Shown here one piece after another: positions 17,248 to 24,711 of a stretch of DNA of 64,000 bases. The notes beneath the pieces are model-generated. The model saw only the letters and a program-made list of their open reading frames with translations. It was not told where the DNA came from and did no database searches. Source of the DNA: Thiolapillus brandeum (GTDB lineage Bacteria; Pseudomonadota; Gammaproteobacteria; Chromatiales; Chromatiaceae); assembly GCF_000828615.1 (NCBI RefSeq), contig NZ_AP012273.1, positions 496,001 to 560,000 on the forward strand, read 5' to 3'. Position 1 is the first letter of the stretch; the number at the start of each line of letters is the position of its first letter. Made by a program: the position numbers and the translations under genes.

Positions 17248-18132
17248 ATGAACTATAAGTTAGCATTGCTTGGTGGCCTTTCCCTGATGGGTAGCGCCTT
17301 GCTGCCTGAGTATGTGATGGCAACAGGCGTGACTGTCAACGGAAGCGACTGTGGAAACCTGACCAGCCTGGATACCACTCCCAGTCAGGTAACCATGGTG
17401 ACTGATGGTGCCTGTGGTAGCGGCGGCAGCGTTGATACCCCTTCGGGTGTTGTCAACCGCACCATGCCAAACGTCACTGAAGGCGCCAGTGTGTCTCTGG
17501 ACGTTTCCCCGGGATTGACCGTCAAGTTGCCCTATACGGTGACCATTGATCAGCAACCGGGCCTGAGCGGTGCAACGGCGAGTGTGTCCGGAAGCACGGT
17601 CACGTACTTTGCTCCCTCTGTCGGCACCGTCACTGCCAATGGAACACCGGACAGCTTCACTTATACCGTTACGGATTCCAGTGCCGCACCCAATTCGGTG
17701 ACCGCAACCGTCAACGTATCCGTCGATCAGGGCGAGATCAATACCAATGGCGCTTGTGTGGGGTCCGCCAATATCGAATGCAGAACCCCTGATCTCGATA
17801 TCAGCAGTACGGGTGGCGAGATCCGTTATGTAACGCGTGATGCGGGTATTACCCATGTATGGACGATCCCACCGGGGAAGCGTGTCTCCTACGAAGCCAA
17901 TATCGGCGTGCGCTATGTGACGCCGTCCAGTCTGCCGATTACCATATCGCTGAGCGACAATTACGCGGCTGATTCCGCTTCCTCTTCCTGCACCATATCC
18001 GTGGACCGGGAAGAAGGTTACCTGATCTGGTACTCTGAGAGCCTGAGCTATCGCTGCCTCCTTGATCCGGCAAAGACCTATTATTTCCGGGTGAGTGGCG
18101 CCAAGGCAGGAACCTACTGGCTGGTCTGGTAG
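17248..18132 (+). CDS. Secreted beta-rich protein, function unknown
   Basis: 294 residues with a Sec signal peptide (MNYKLALLGGLSLMGSALLPEYVMA). Residues 75-160 look like an Ig/cadherin-like repeat (PYTVTIDQQPG...SFTYTVTDSSAAPNSVTATVNVSVDQ). The C-terminal 120 residues form a second, unrecognised domain with paired cysteines (CVGSANIEC; SSSCTISV...SYRCLL) and many aromatic residues. No sortase, autotransporter or T9SS signal. Ribosome site AGGTG lies about nine bases upstream. It may be another T2SS substrate or surface protein; nothing stronger can be said. Confidence 0.7.
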   Translation: MNYKLALLGGLSLMGSALLPEYVMATGVTVNGSDCGNLTSLDTTPSQVTMVTDGACGSGGSVDTPSGVVNRTMPNVTEGASVSLDVSPGLTVKLPYTVTIDQQPGLSGATASVSGSTVTYFAPSVGTVTANGTPDSFTYTVTDSSAAPNSVTATVNVSVDQGEINTNGACVGSANIECRTPDLDISSTGGEIRYVTRDAGITHVWTIPPGKRVSYEANIGVRYVTPSSLPITISLSDNYAADSASSSCTISVDREEGYLIWYSESLSYRCLLDPAKTYYFRVSGAKAGTYWLVW

Positions 18133-18155
18133 TCTGTTTCCCGCTATTTGATATT

Positions 18156-18187
18156 CACAGTTGCCGCTCTTTCGAGCGGCAACTGTG
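18156..18187 (+). terminator. Perfect 14-bp hairpin after the secreted protein gene
   Basis: Stem 18156-18169 pairs with 18174-18187 around a four-base loop. Only a short T-rich stretch follows (ttcttgct), so it may be a weak terminator or an mRNA-stabilising structure. Confidence 0.6.
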
Positions 18188-18257
18188 TTCTTGCTGTCGG
18201 ACGACGGCGGATCATGCGTGAATCCCTTCTTATTTCAAACTATTGGTACGAACAAGT

Positions 18258-19169
18258 ATGAGTATGCGCAAGACCTTTGTTTTTGCATTGATGCTATTGC
18301 CCTGTTTTGCTTTCGCCTTCGATGATGATGGAAAAGTGCTTATTGACGGGCCGGAAGCCGATCTTACCCTCGGTGAGTTACGCCAGGCCCTGCTGACCGT
18401 GCCGGAAGACGTGCGCGGACTGATTCTGACTCAGCCCCAGAAAATCCGCAACATCATGGACAGCACTTATATGGTGAAGGTGGGAGCCGAGCGGGCACTG
18501 AAGAAAGGACTGGACAAGGACCCTGTCCTACAGGCCAAACTGTGGAATTACCGCCTCAATCTTCTGGCGGCAGCAGATGTTAAAGATGTACAACACAGGA
18601 TGATTGGCAACGATGTGGATTATGAAGCAGTTGCCAGGGAGCAGTATCTTGTGCAGCAGGACAAGTTCAGGAAGCCGGCGGAATATGAGGCTTCTCATAT
18701 CCTGTTTACCATCACCAAGGATGGCAGGAATGAGGAACAGCAACTGGCAAAACTGAGCCGTCTTCGCGAGGATATTGTCAAAGGAAAAATCACCTTTGCA
18801 GAGGCCGCCAAAAAATTCTCCATGGATGATGGCACTGCTTCCAAGGGAGGTTCTCTCGGCAAGTTTGAAGAAGGCCGGATGGTGCCAGCATTTGAGAAAG
18901 CGCTCAAGCATCTGAAGCCGGGTGATATCAGTCAGCCGGTCAAGACCCGCTATGGTTTGCATCTCATTCTTTTACAGGGAAAGACCGAGCCCAAGGTTCG
19001 TCCTTTTGAGGAAGTGAAGGAACAAATCATCGAGGAGGCGCGCAAGAAAGCGGAGAATGACATCAAGATCGACTATTGGCTGAAAGTCAAAAATGATCCG
19101 AAGGCCAAGGTGGATGAACAGCTTTTCAAGAGTTTTATGGCCAAGCCGGTAGTACTGGAGAAGCCCTGA
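18258..19169 (+). CDS. Periplasmic parvulin-type peptidyl-prolyl isomerase
   Basis: 303-residue exported foldase. Signal peptide MSMRKTFVFALMLLPCFAFA, a SurA/PrsA-like helical region (about 30-130), then a rotamase domain from about 138 (YEASHILFTITKDGRNEEQQLAKLSRLREDIVKGKITFAEAAKKFSMDDGTASKGGSLGKFEEGRMVPAFEKA...TRYGLHLILL) with the parvulin histidines and GGSLG motif, and a charged helical tail. Start ATG 18258 is chosen because longer in-frame starts only add residues before the signal peptide. It follows two secreted protein genes and may assist their folding. A second parvulin lies at 45910-47196. Confidence 0.85.
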   Translation: MSMRKTFVFALMLLPCFAFAFDDDGKVLIDGPEADLTLGELRQALLTVPEDVRGLILTQPQKIRNIMDSTYMVKVGAERALKKGLDKDPVLQAKLWNYRLNLLAAADVKDVQHRMIGNDVDYEAVAREQYLVQQDKFRKPAEYEASHILFTITKDGRNEEQQLAKLSRLREDIVKGKITFAEAAKKFSMDDGTASKGGSLGKFEEGRMVPAFEKALKHLKPGDISQPVKTRYGLHLILLQGKTEPKVRPFEEVKEQIIEEARKKAENDIKIDYWLKVKNDPKAKVDEQLFKSFMAKPVVLEKP

Positions 19170-19295
19170 GGGCAGGTTTCCCGGCAGGCACAACGACCAC
19201 CCTCGAAGTAGTGCTGATTGGGGGGTGGGGCATGCTCATGGGGTCAGAGGGCGGCGGTTCTATACGGGCCTGAATATCTGTTAGTATTCTGTGCC

Positions 19296-20114
19296 ATGCC
19301 CAACCATGACTATGCTCTGCAATCCCCCCATTCGGTGCTTCTTGTAACACTGGATTCCTGTCGTTACGATAGCTTTGCACAAGCCGCTGTGCCTGCGATG
19401 AAAGCTGTGGGTCCTCTGCATCGAGCCATGGCTCCCGGCAATTTTACCTACTCGTCCCATATGGCCATGTTCATGGGCTTTACCCCGGGCGATGCCTTGT
19501 CCCGGCAAACGGGTGTGAATCCCAAGTTTGGCAAGATTTTTCGCATGAGCCACGGGGGAATTGCGGGTAAAGGCAAGGAGCATTTCCTGCTGGATGGAAG
19601 GAACATCGTCGATGGTTTCTCGCGCAGGGGCTATCAAACCCTGGGAACCGGAGCTGTCGGTTGGTTCAACCCGCAGACGGATACGGCCGCCAATCTCATC
19701 GGTGATTTTCAGAACTTCTTCTATCCGGGCAATACTTGGTCCCTGCGCCAACAGCTCGCCTGGTTGCGGGATATGTTGCCCGGGAATCACGAGACTCCCG
19801 TTTTTACCTTCCTGAACATCGGAGAGACTCATGTGCCCTACTATTTTGAAGGAGCTCCCTGGTCTTCTGATGATAATCCATGCGTCCCGTTTTCCGATGA
19901 CAACGATGCCCGGGAGGCACGCCGCCGGCAAGTGCAGGCCCTGGAATGGGTGGATGGGGAGCTCTCCGGGTTACTGAATGCCTTCGCCGATTCAACCGTG
20001 GTTGTATGCGCTGATCATGGTGACTGCTGGGGCGAAGATGGTCTCTGGGAGCATGGCATTTCCCATGACAAGGTTCTGGAAGTGCCCCTGCTTTTCCGCC
20101 TGGGCGCAAGTTGA
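19296..20114 (+). CDS. Sulfatase-fold (alkaline phosphatase superfamily) protein
   Basis: 272 residues, no signal peptide. Metal-site motifs of the superfamily are seen: VTLDSCRYDSF near the N-terminus (first Asp pair position), FTYSSHMAMFMGF around residue 50 where the nucleophile is expected, GETHVPYYF, and CADHGDCWGEDGLWEHGISHDKVLEVPLLFR near the C-terminus. The classical sulfatase Cys-x-Pro-x-Arg is absent; a Thr or Ser may be the nucleophile, as in phosphoryl-transfer members. It starts a plus-strand run that continues with a glycan exporter (TGATG overlap), so its substrate is probably a surface glycan or precursor. Start ATG 19296 has no good ribosome site; upstream in-frame extension is unconvincing. 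Confidence 0.7.
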   Translation: MPNHDYALQSPHSVLLVTLDSCRYDSFAQAAVPAMKAVGPLHRAMAPGNFTYSSHMAMFMGFTPGDALSRQTGVNPKFGKIFRMSHGGIAGKGKEHFLLDGRNIVDGFSRRGYQTLGTGAVGWFNPQTDTAANLIGDFQNFFYPGNTWSLRQQLAWLRDMLPGNHETPVFTFLNIGETHVPYYFEGAPWSSDDNPCVPFSDDNDAREARRRQVQALEWVDGELSGLLNAFADSTVVVCADHGDCWGEDGLWEHGISHDKVLEVPLLFRLGAS

Positions 20115-20872
20115 TGGCTCCTCACTACCTGCAACTGATTCTGTACAAGACCCGTGCCGATTTGAAAATGGAAGCGGCACGGGGTTATATGGGGATGTTG
20201 TGGTGGGTGCTGGAGCCGGTGCTCTACATGGGGGCTTTCTACATCATCTTTGCCGTGGCCCTCAAACGAGGTGGCGAAAACTTTGTCCCCTGGCTGCTGG
20301 TGGGCCTGGTGGTATGGAAATGGTTTGATACTTCAGTGCGCATGTCTCTGACCGCGATCATGGCGGGTAAGGGGCTCATGTCCCAGGTTTATCTGCCCAA
20401 GGTTTTTTTCCCCGCGGTGGTCATTTTGAAGAACAGCGTCAAGTTTCTGGTGACACTGGCGTTGCTTCTGGCGTTCATGTTGATCTACGGATTGCCCCTG
20501 TCCTGGTCCTGGCTGGCGGTACTGCCCCTGCTGGGCCTGCAGCTGCTGTTGATCAGTGGTGTAGGGCTTTCCGTGGCGGCCCTGACGCCACTGTGGCCGG
20601 ATCTGAAGTTGTTGATGAACAATGTGCTTATGCTCATGTTTTTTCTGTCCGGGGTGTTTTTTGATGTCAGCCGGTTGCACGGGTGGCTGGCCTGGGTGCT
20701 GGCGTTGAATCCCATGGTGCACATCATTCAGGCCTGGCGGGATATTCTGTTGTACGGCCAATGGCCCGATATGCTGAAACTTTCGTATGTGCTGGTATTG
20801 TCTCTGGCAATGCTGGGCCTGGGGCTGCATCTACTTAAACGCTGGGATCGTTTGTATCCGAGGTTGGCATGA
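20114..20872 (+). CDS. wzm: ABC-2 type polysaccharide export permease (Wzm/KpsM-like)
   Basis: 252-residue inner-membrane protein with six predicted helices and the ABC2-membrane signature of polysaccharide exporters (YLQLILYKTRADLKMEAARGYMGMLWWVLEPVLYMGAFYIIFAV at the N-terminus; LALNPMVHIIQAWRDILLYGQWP near the end). It should export a lipid-linked or lipid-anchored glycan to the periplasm together with the next gene. ATG 20114 overlaps the upstream stop by one base; its stop overlaps the ATPase gene by four. Confidence 0.9.
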   Translation: MAPHYLQLILYKTRADLKMEAARGYMGMLWWVLEPVLYMGAFYIIFAVALKRGGENFVPWLLVGLVVWKWFDTSVRMSLTAIMAGKGLMSQVYLPKVFFPAVVILKNSVKFLVTLALLLAFMLIYGLPLSWSWLAVLPLLGLQLLLISGVGLSVAALTPLWPDLKLLMNNVLMLMFFLSGVFFDVSRLHGWLAWVLALNPMVHIIQAWRDILLYGQWPDMLKLSYVLVLSLAMLGLGLHLLKRWDRLYPRLA

Positions 20873-21558
20873 ATACGGTGCTGACGCTGGAGAATGTGGG
20901 TGTGGCTTACCGGCGGGGACGGAACCCGTGGCGTGGCGAGCAATACTGGGCGCTGCGGGATGTGTCACTCAGTCTGCATCATGGCGAGACTCTGGGCATC
21001 ATTGGACGCAATGGCGTGGGCAAGACCACTTTGCTCAGAGTCATAGCCGGTATTATCGAACCGGATACCGGACGCATCCGCAATAACGGTGTCAGTGCTT
21101 CCATGTTGTCTCTTCAAGTGGGGTTCGTGCCTCTACTGACCGGGCGGGAGAATGCCATTCTTTCCGGTATGTTGCTGGGGGCGCGAAAAGAACAGCTTGA
21201 AACCAATATGGAAGAACTGGTGGCATTTGCCGAGTTGCAGGATTTCATCGACGAGCCCGTTGCCAGCTATTCCGCGGGGATGCGTGCTCGTCTGGGCTTC
21301 TCCGTTGCCATGCAGGCCGATCCGGATGTACTGCTGATCGATGAAGTGCTGGGCGTGGGTGATGCGGCATTTCGCAGGAAATCCTCGGACGAGATTCACC
21401 GGCGTATTCGCTCCAATCGCAGTGTGATCCTGGTATCTCACAACATAGGTATGATGCGCAGTCTTTGCGATCGGGTCCTGTGGATAGAAAATGGTATCTC
21501 CCGGATGCAGGGGGATGTGAAGCAGGTGCTGGATGCCTATGAGGCAGACACCGGTTAG
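20869..21558 (+). CDS. wzt: Polysaccharide export ATPase (Wzt/KpsT-like, short form)
   Basis: 229-residue ABC ATPase: Walker A GRNGVGKTTLL, Q-loop region SLQVGFVPLLTGREN, signature YSAGMRARLGFSVA, Walker B VLLIDEVLGVGD, switch His in ILVSHNIG. It ends right after the ATPase domain, so the C-terminal carbohydrate-binding domain of O9a-type Wzt is missing; this is the KpsT/TagH-like or O12-like form. Its stop codon overlaps by four bases with the stop of the convergent glycosyltransferase-like gene. Confidence 0.9.
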   Translation: MNTVLTLENVGVAYRRGRNPWRGEQYWALRDVSLSLHHGETLGIIGRNGVGKTTLLRVIAGIIEPDTGRIRNNGVSASMLSLQVGFVPLLTGRENAILSGMLLGARKEQLETNMEELVAFAELQDFIDEPVASYSAGMRARLGFSVAMQADPDVLLIDEVLGVGDAAFRRKSSDEIHRRIRSNRSVILVSHNIGMMRSLCDRVLWIENGISRMQGDVKQVLDAYEADTG

Positions 21559-23399
21559 CGGTTTTGCTGCATCCACGCGGTGCAGGCTTCCCAGGCCTGC
21601 AGACCTGTGGCGTATGCCCGCCACAGGCTTCTGGCGGAATCCCTCTGGGTTTGGGGGTCGCCACTGATATCGACGAATCCTTCGGGAGAGGGGGTGGTCA
21701 GGCTCTGTTGCAGGCTCTGGATGATGGCTTGCAGGTCTTCCCGCCAATAGCCGGGAGCTTCAGGACTTTCCGCGAGGATATCGCTCATCTGTCGGATATG
21801 GGAAGTGGTGTGCTGCAGGGTCGTTTGCGCCAGACGGTTGAGCAACTCCTGATCGCTGATCTCAGCGAGGCAGTAATAATGATCTGCCAGAGATTGCAGA
21901 CGCCTTCCGGGTGTCGTTGCCGGGTTGTGTTCCCGTTGTCTGCCCAGCATTTCCGCGGAGAAAGACAACAGGCCATGCCGGGGTGGCTGTTTTGCCAGGC
22001 CCTCTTTCCAACGGCGTTTTTCCAGAGGAAGATGGGGTGCGGCCCAGGGCAGGTCCAACTGCAAAGCATAAGGATGCAGGTAACGAACCATTTCCCCAAA
22101 CAGCAGATCTTCATTTCTCTGCAGGGGAAAATAGGGTGGCAGGCTTTCCCGGGCATCGACACCGGTTATTTGGGAGATCAGCACAAAAGTGTTGAGAAAA
22201 GCGTAGTCCTTTCTTCCGAACCACAGGTTGCGGTCAAAAAGGTGGCGCCGGTATTGTTCTTCATTGGCATAGAAATTTCTGCGGGAATTCCTGTCCAGCA
22301 GATACAGCCAGATGTTGCTGGATGTGCCGGGGTCGCCCATACTGCCACAGGAGGTTATCAACACCCTGGAGTGGCGCTGAAACCGTGAAAAGTCATGGGG
22401 GTTGAGTTGACGAAAGGCTTCCGGGGGCAATTTTTCTCCCGTAGCCAGAGCCAGGGCCTGCGGCAGGGATTTTCCCATAGCGCCGGAAAAGGCATGGGTT
22501 GTGGGATCAGGGCGGTTTTCGTCAGACAGAGTCTCCCAGGTATCGCCGGAGGAAAAGAAATCAGCGTCGCGCGTGCTCGATGTCAGTACTGCCTGAGAAG
22601 ATTGTTCCCTGGGGTTGACGCGTTGAAAAAGCACGTCATCATCGATGAGCACGAGTTTGCTGCCGGCACCCAGGAGCAATGCCCAGTTGCGTGAGCGGCC
22701 ATAAGTGGCCTTGTCTGGTGTATGGGATCCCAGCAGGAATGCGATTCCATCCTTGTGTTCCGGCAATGCCTGTTCGAGTCGTTCCTGGAAGTGACCCTGC
22801 TCACGCGCCCCGAAATACTGCAGATTGACCGTATGCTCCCGGGAAAAGGATTCGCATAGGGCCCTGTTTTGTTGCTGGTGTCCGGTCTGACGGGAATCAT
22901 CGATGAGAAAGTAGCGATTCCCGGGCAGAAATCGGTGGTTTTTCGCCATACTCTGCAAAAGTCGTGACACCGCTTCCGGACGGTCACAGGTGAGAATGCA
23001 GTAGCAAAGGCCGGATTCTTCCTCCCGCTCCGTCGGCTCGGGTGCCAGTTCTTCGGCTTTGCGGATTGCCGACAGCATCAAACCCGTACGGGAAATGCTG
23101 TTCAGGACGTGATTGATATCTTCGGTTTGTCCGGCCAGGTCGGGAATGGCTTTTTGCAGATGGAGATTGTGTTCCTTCAGGGTTTTGAACTGATAGCATT
23201 GGTGCAGGGAATACAGGACATCATTGGTGACAATGGTTTGACGACCGCTGGTGTTGCCGCGCAACATGGTCTGTTCGCCCGTGAGGGGGTATTCGTGGCA
23301 GAAATCAAAGGCAATCAGATCTTCCGTTGGGGGTTTGGTGTCAGGCTGCGCATTCAGGTTGTAGCTGAAGGAGAAATTGTAACTGGTATGGCTATTCAT
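21555..23399 (-). CDS. Glycosyltransferase-like protein with possible PqqD/RRE-like N-terminal region
   Basis: 614 residues, soluble. A GT-A type start is seen at about 132 (CYCILTCDRPEAVSRLLQSM), followed by RYFLIDDSRQTGHQQQNRAL and a DDD cluster in KLVLIDDDVLF (253-255) that fits a metal-binding DxD. The C-terminal 250 residues are helical and unrecognised. Residues 45-115 (RQTIVTNDVLYSLHQCYQ...TLKEHNLHLQ...EDINHVLNSISRTGLMLS) have the spacing of a PqqD-like or RiPP-recognition winged helix: Val-rich start, TL-x-E-H turn, and a helix ending in GLML. That domain call is by eye. It is the only minus-strand gene of this region and is convergent with wzt. Confidence 0.65.
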   Translation of the reverse strand: MNSHTSYNFSFSYNLNAQPDTKPPTEDLIAFDFCHEYPLTGEQTMLRGNTSGRQTIVTNDVLYSLHQCYQFKTLKEHNLHLQKAIPDLAGQTEDINHVLNSISRTGLMLSAIRKAEELAPEPTEREEESGLCYCILTCDRPEAVSRLLQSMAKNHRFLPGNRYFLIDDSRQTGHQQQNRALCESFSREHTVNLQYFGAREQGHFQERLEQALPEHKDGIAFLLGSHTPDKATYGRSRNWALLLGAGSKLVLIDDDVLFQRVNPREQSSQAVLTSSTRDADFFSSGDTWETLSDENRPDPTTHAFSGAMGKSLPQALALATGEKLPPEAFRQLNPHDFSRFQRHSRVLITSCGSMGDPGTSSNIWLYLLDRNSRRNFYANEEQYRRHLFDRNLWFGRKDYAFLNTFVLISQITGVDARESLPPYFPLQRNEDLLFGEMVRYLHPYALQLDLPWAAPHLPLEKRRWKEGLAKQPPRHGLLSFSAEMLGRQREHNPATTPGRRLQSLADHYYCLAEISDQELLNRLAQTTLQHTTSHIRQMSDILAESPEAPGYWREDLQAIIQSLQQSLTTPSPEGFVDISGDPQTQRDSARSLWRAYATGLQAWEACTAWMQQNR

Positions 23400-23517
23400 G
23401 ATTCATCTGCCGGGGGAAAACACGTATCATCACTGGCTATGAGCGAAGCTTACCTGATTTCATTGGCAGTTGCCCGAATAGCCGGGGCGGCTGCCGTTAC
23501 CCCGGCCGGACAGGGAA

Positions 23518-24711
23518 ATGGCTGACAAGTCTCTTATCCTGGTAACCGGCATGCACCGTAGCGGCACCTCCGTACTCACACGGGTGTTCAACCTGTTGGG
23601 GGCAAGAGTGGGGCAGGATCTTTTGGAGGCACAGTCGGGGGTCAATGCCAGGGGGTTCTGGGAACACCAGGAACTGGTCGCTATCAATGAGGCTCTGCTG
23701 GATGCCCTGGGGCGACATTGGTATGACTTCCAGCCTTTGCCTGACGATTGCTGGAACCACAAGGCGGTAGGCGAGCTTCAGACAAGAGCCCGGAAATTTC
23801 TTTCTGCCACATTTCCTGATGCAGACATGGCAGCCCTGAAGGACCCTCGTCTTTGCCTGACGCTGCCTTTCTGGCAGGAAGCGGCGCGGGCGTGTGGATG
23901 GCGGCCCCTGGTGGTATTGGCTCTGAGAGCCCCCTGGGAGGTGAGCGCCTCCCTGTGCCGACGTGATCCCCTCGATCCGGTCAGTGCGGCGCTGCTCTGG
24001 TTGCGGTACAGCGCTGACAGCGAGAAAAACAGCCGCAAGCTTCCCCGGGTTGCTCTTGATTACGGGGCGCTGATGAATGACTGGCGAACGGAGGTGACTC
24101 GCCTGGGAAAAGCGCTTGATATGGTTTGGCCCGTGCCCCCAGGCGAGGCGGCAACCCGCATCGATGCGGAAATCGATCCCGGCCTGCGGCATCAGCATAG
24201 CGGTTTCCAGGGCGAAAGCATGCCTGCAGCAAGCCTGGCCGCCAGGGCTTACCATATGTTGCTGCAGGAACCCCTGGATACCAGGGGGCTGGATCTTGTA
24301 TGGGAGGAGTATGAATCGCTATTGTCTTCCTGTAGTGCCATGGGATTCGGCTTGAGCGGCTGTAACCGCCGCTTGTTCAGCGTCAACAATGACTTGCAGG
24401 CTCTGGGGAAAGATCACGGCAAAGCGCTGGAGACTATTGTGGACAAGGATGAGAAACTGGCGAGCCTGTCCCGGGAGCTGGAGTACAGCCGGACTATCGT
24501 GGAAGAACGGGATGCGCAACTGCAAAAACTGGCCGCTGAACTGGAACATGCGGGAGCTGTCGTGGAGGAGCGGGATCGTCAGCTGCAGGAGTTGAATCAA
24601 TTGGTCGAAAAAATGGAAAGAATGCAGCAGGAGCTCGATCGGCTGCGCAAAGTGCGGCTGCACCCCTCTGTAAAGCTTGCGGTGCGGCTGTTCTCCCTGG
24701 AAAAAGAATGA
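23518..24711 (+). CDS. Sulfotransferase family protein with C-terminal coiled coil
   Basis: 397 residues. PAPS-binding P-loop GMHRSGTSVLTRVFNLLG at residues 11-28, then the usual sulfotransferase pattern with KDPRLCLTLPFW (about 110) and a 3'-phosphate loop region ALRAPWEVSASLCRRD. The last 100 residues are a heptad coiled coil with a repeated unit (SRELEYSRTIVEERDAQLQ / AAELEHAGAVVEERDRQLQ) and a basic end (KVRLHPSVKLAVRLF) like that of many glycan-locus proteins. It probably sulfates a surface sugar. Stop overlaps the next gene as ATGA. Confidence 0.85.
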   Translation: MADKSLILVTGMHRSGTSVLTRVFNLLGARVGQDLLEAQSGVNARGFWEHQELVAINEALLDALGRHWYDFQPLPDDCWNHKAVGELQTRARKFLSATFPDADMAALKDPRLCLTLPFWQEAARACGWRPLVVLALRAPWEVSASLCRRDPLDPVSAALLWLRYSADSEKNSRKLPRVALDYGALMNDWRTEVTRLGKALDMVWPVPPGEAATRIDAEIDPGLRHQHSGFQGESMPAASLAARAYHMLLQEPLDTRGLDLVWEEYESLLSSCSAMGFGLSGCNRRLFSVNNDLQALGKDHGKALETIVDKDEKLASLSRELEYSRTIVEERDAQLQKLAAELEHAGAVVEERDRQLQELNQLVEKMERMQQELDRLRKVRLHPSVKLAVRLFSLEKE

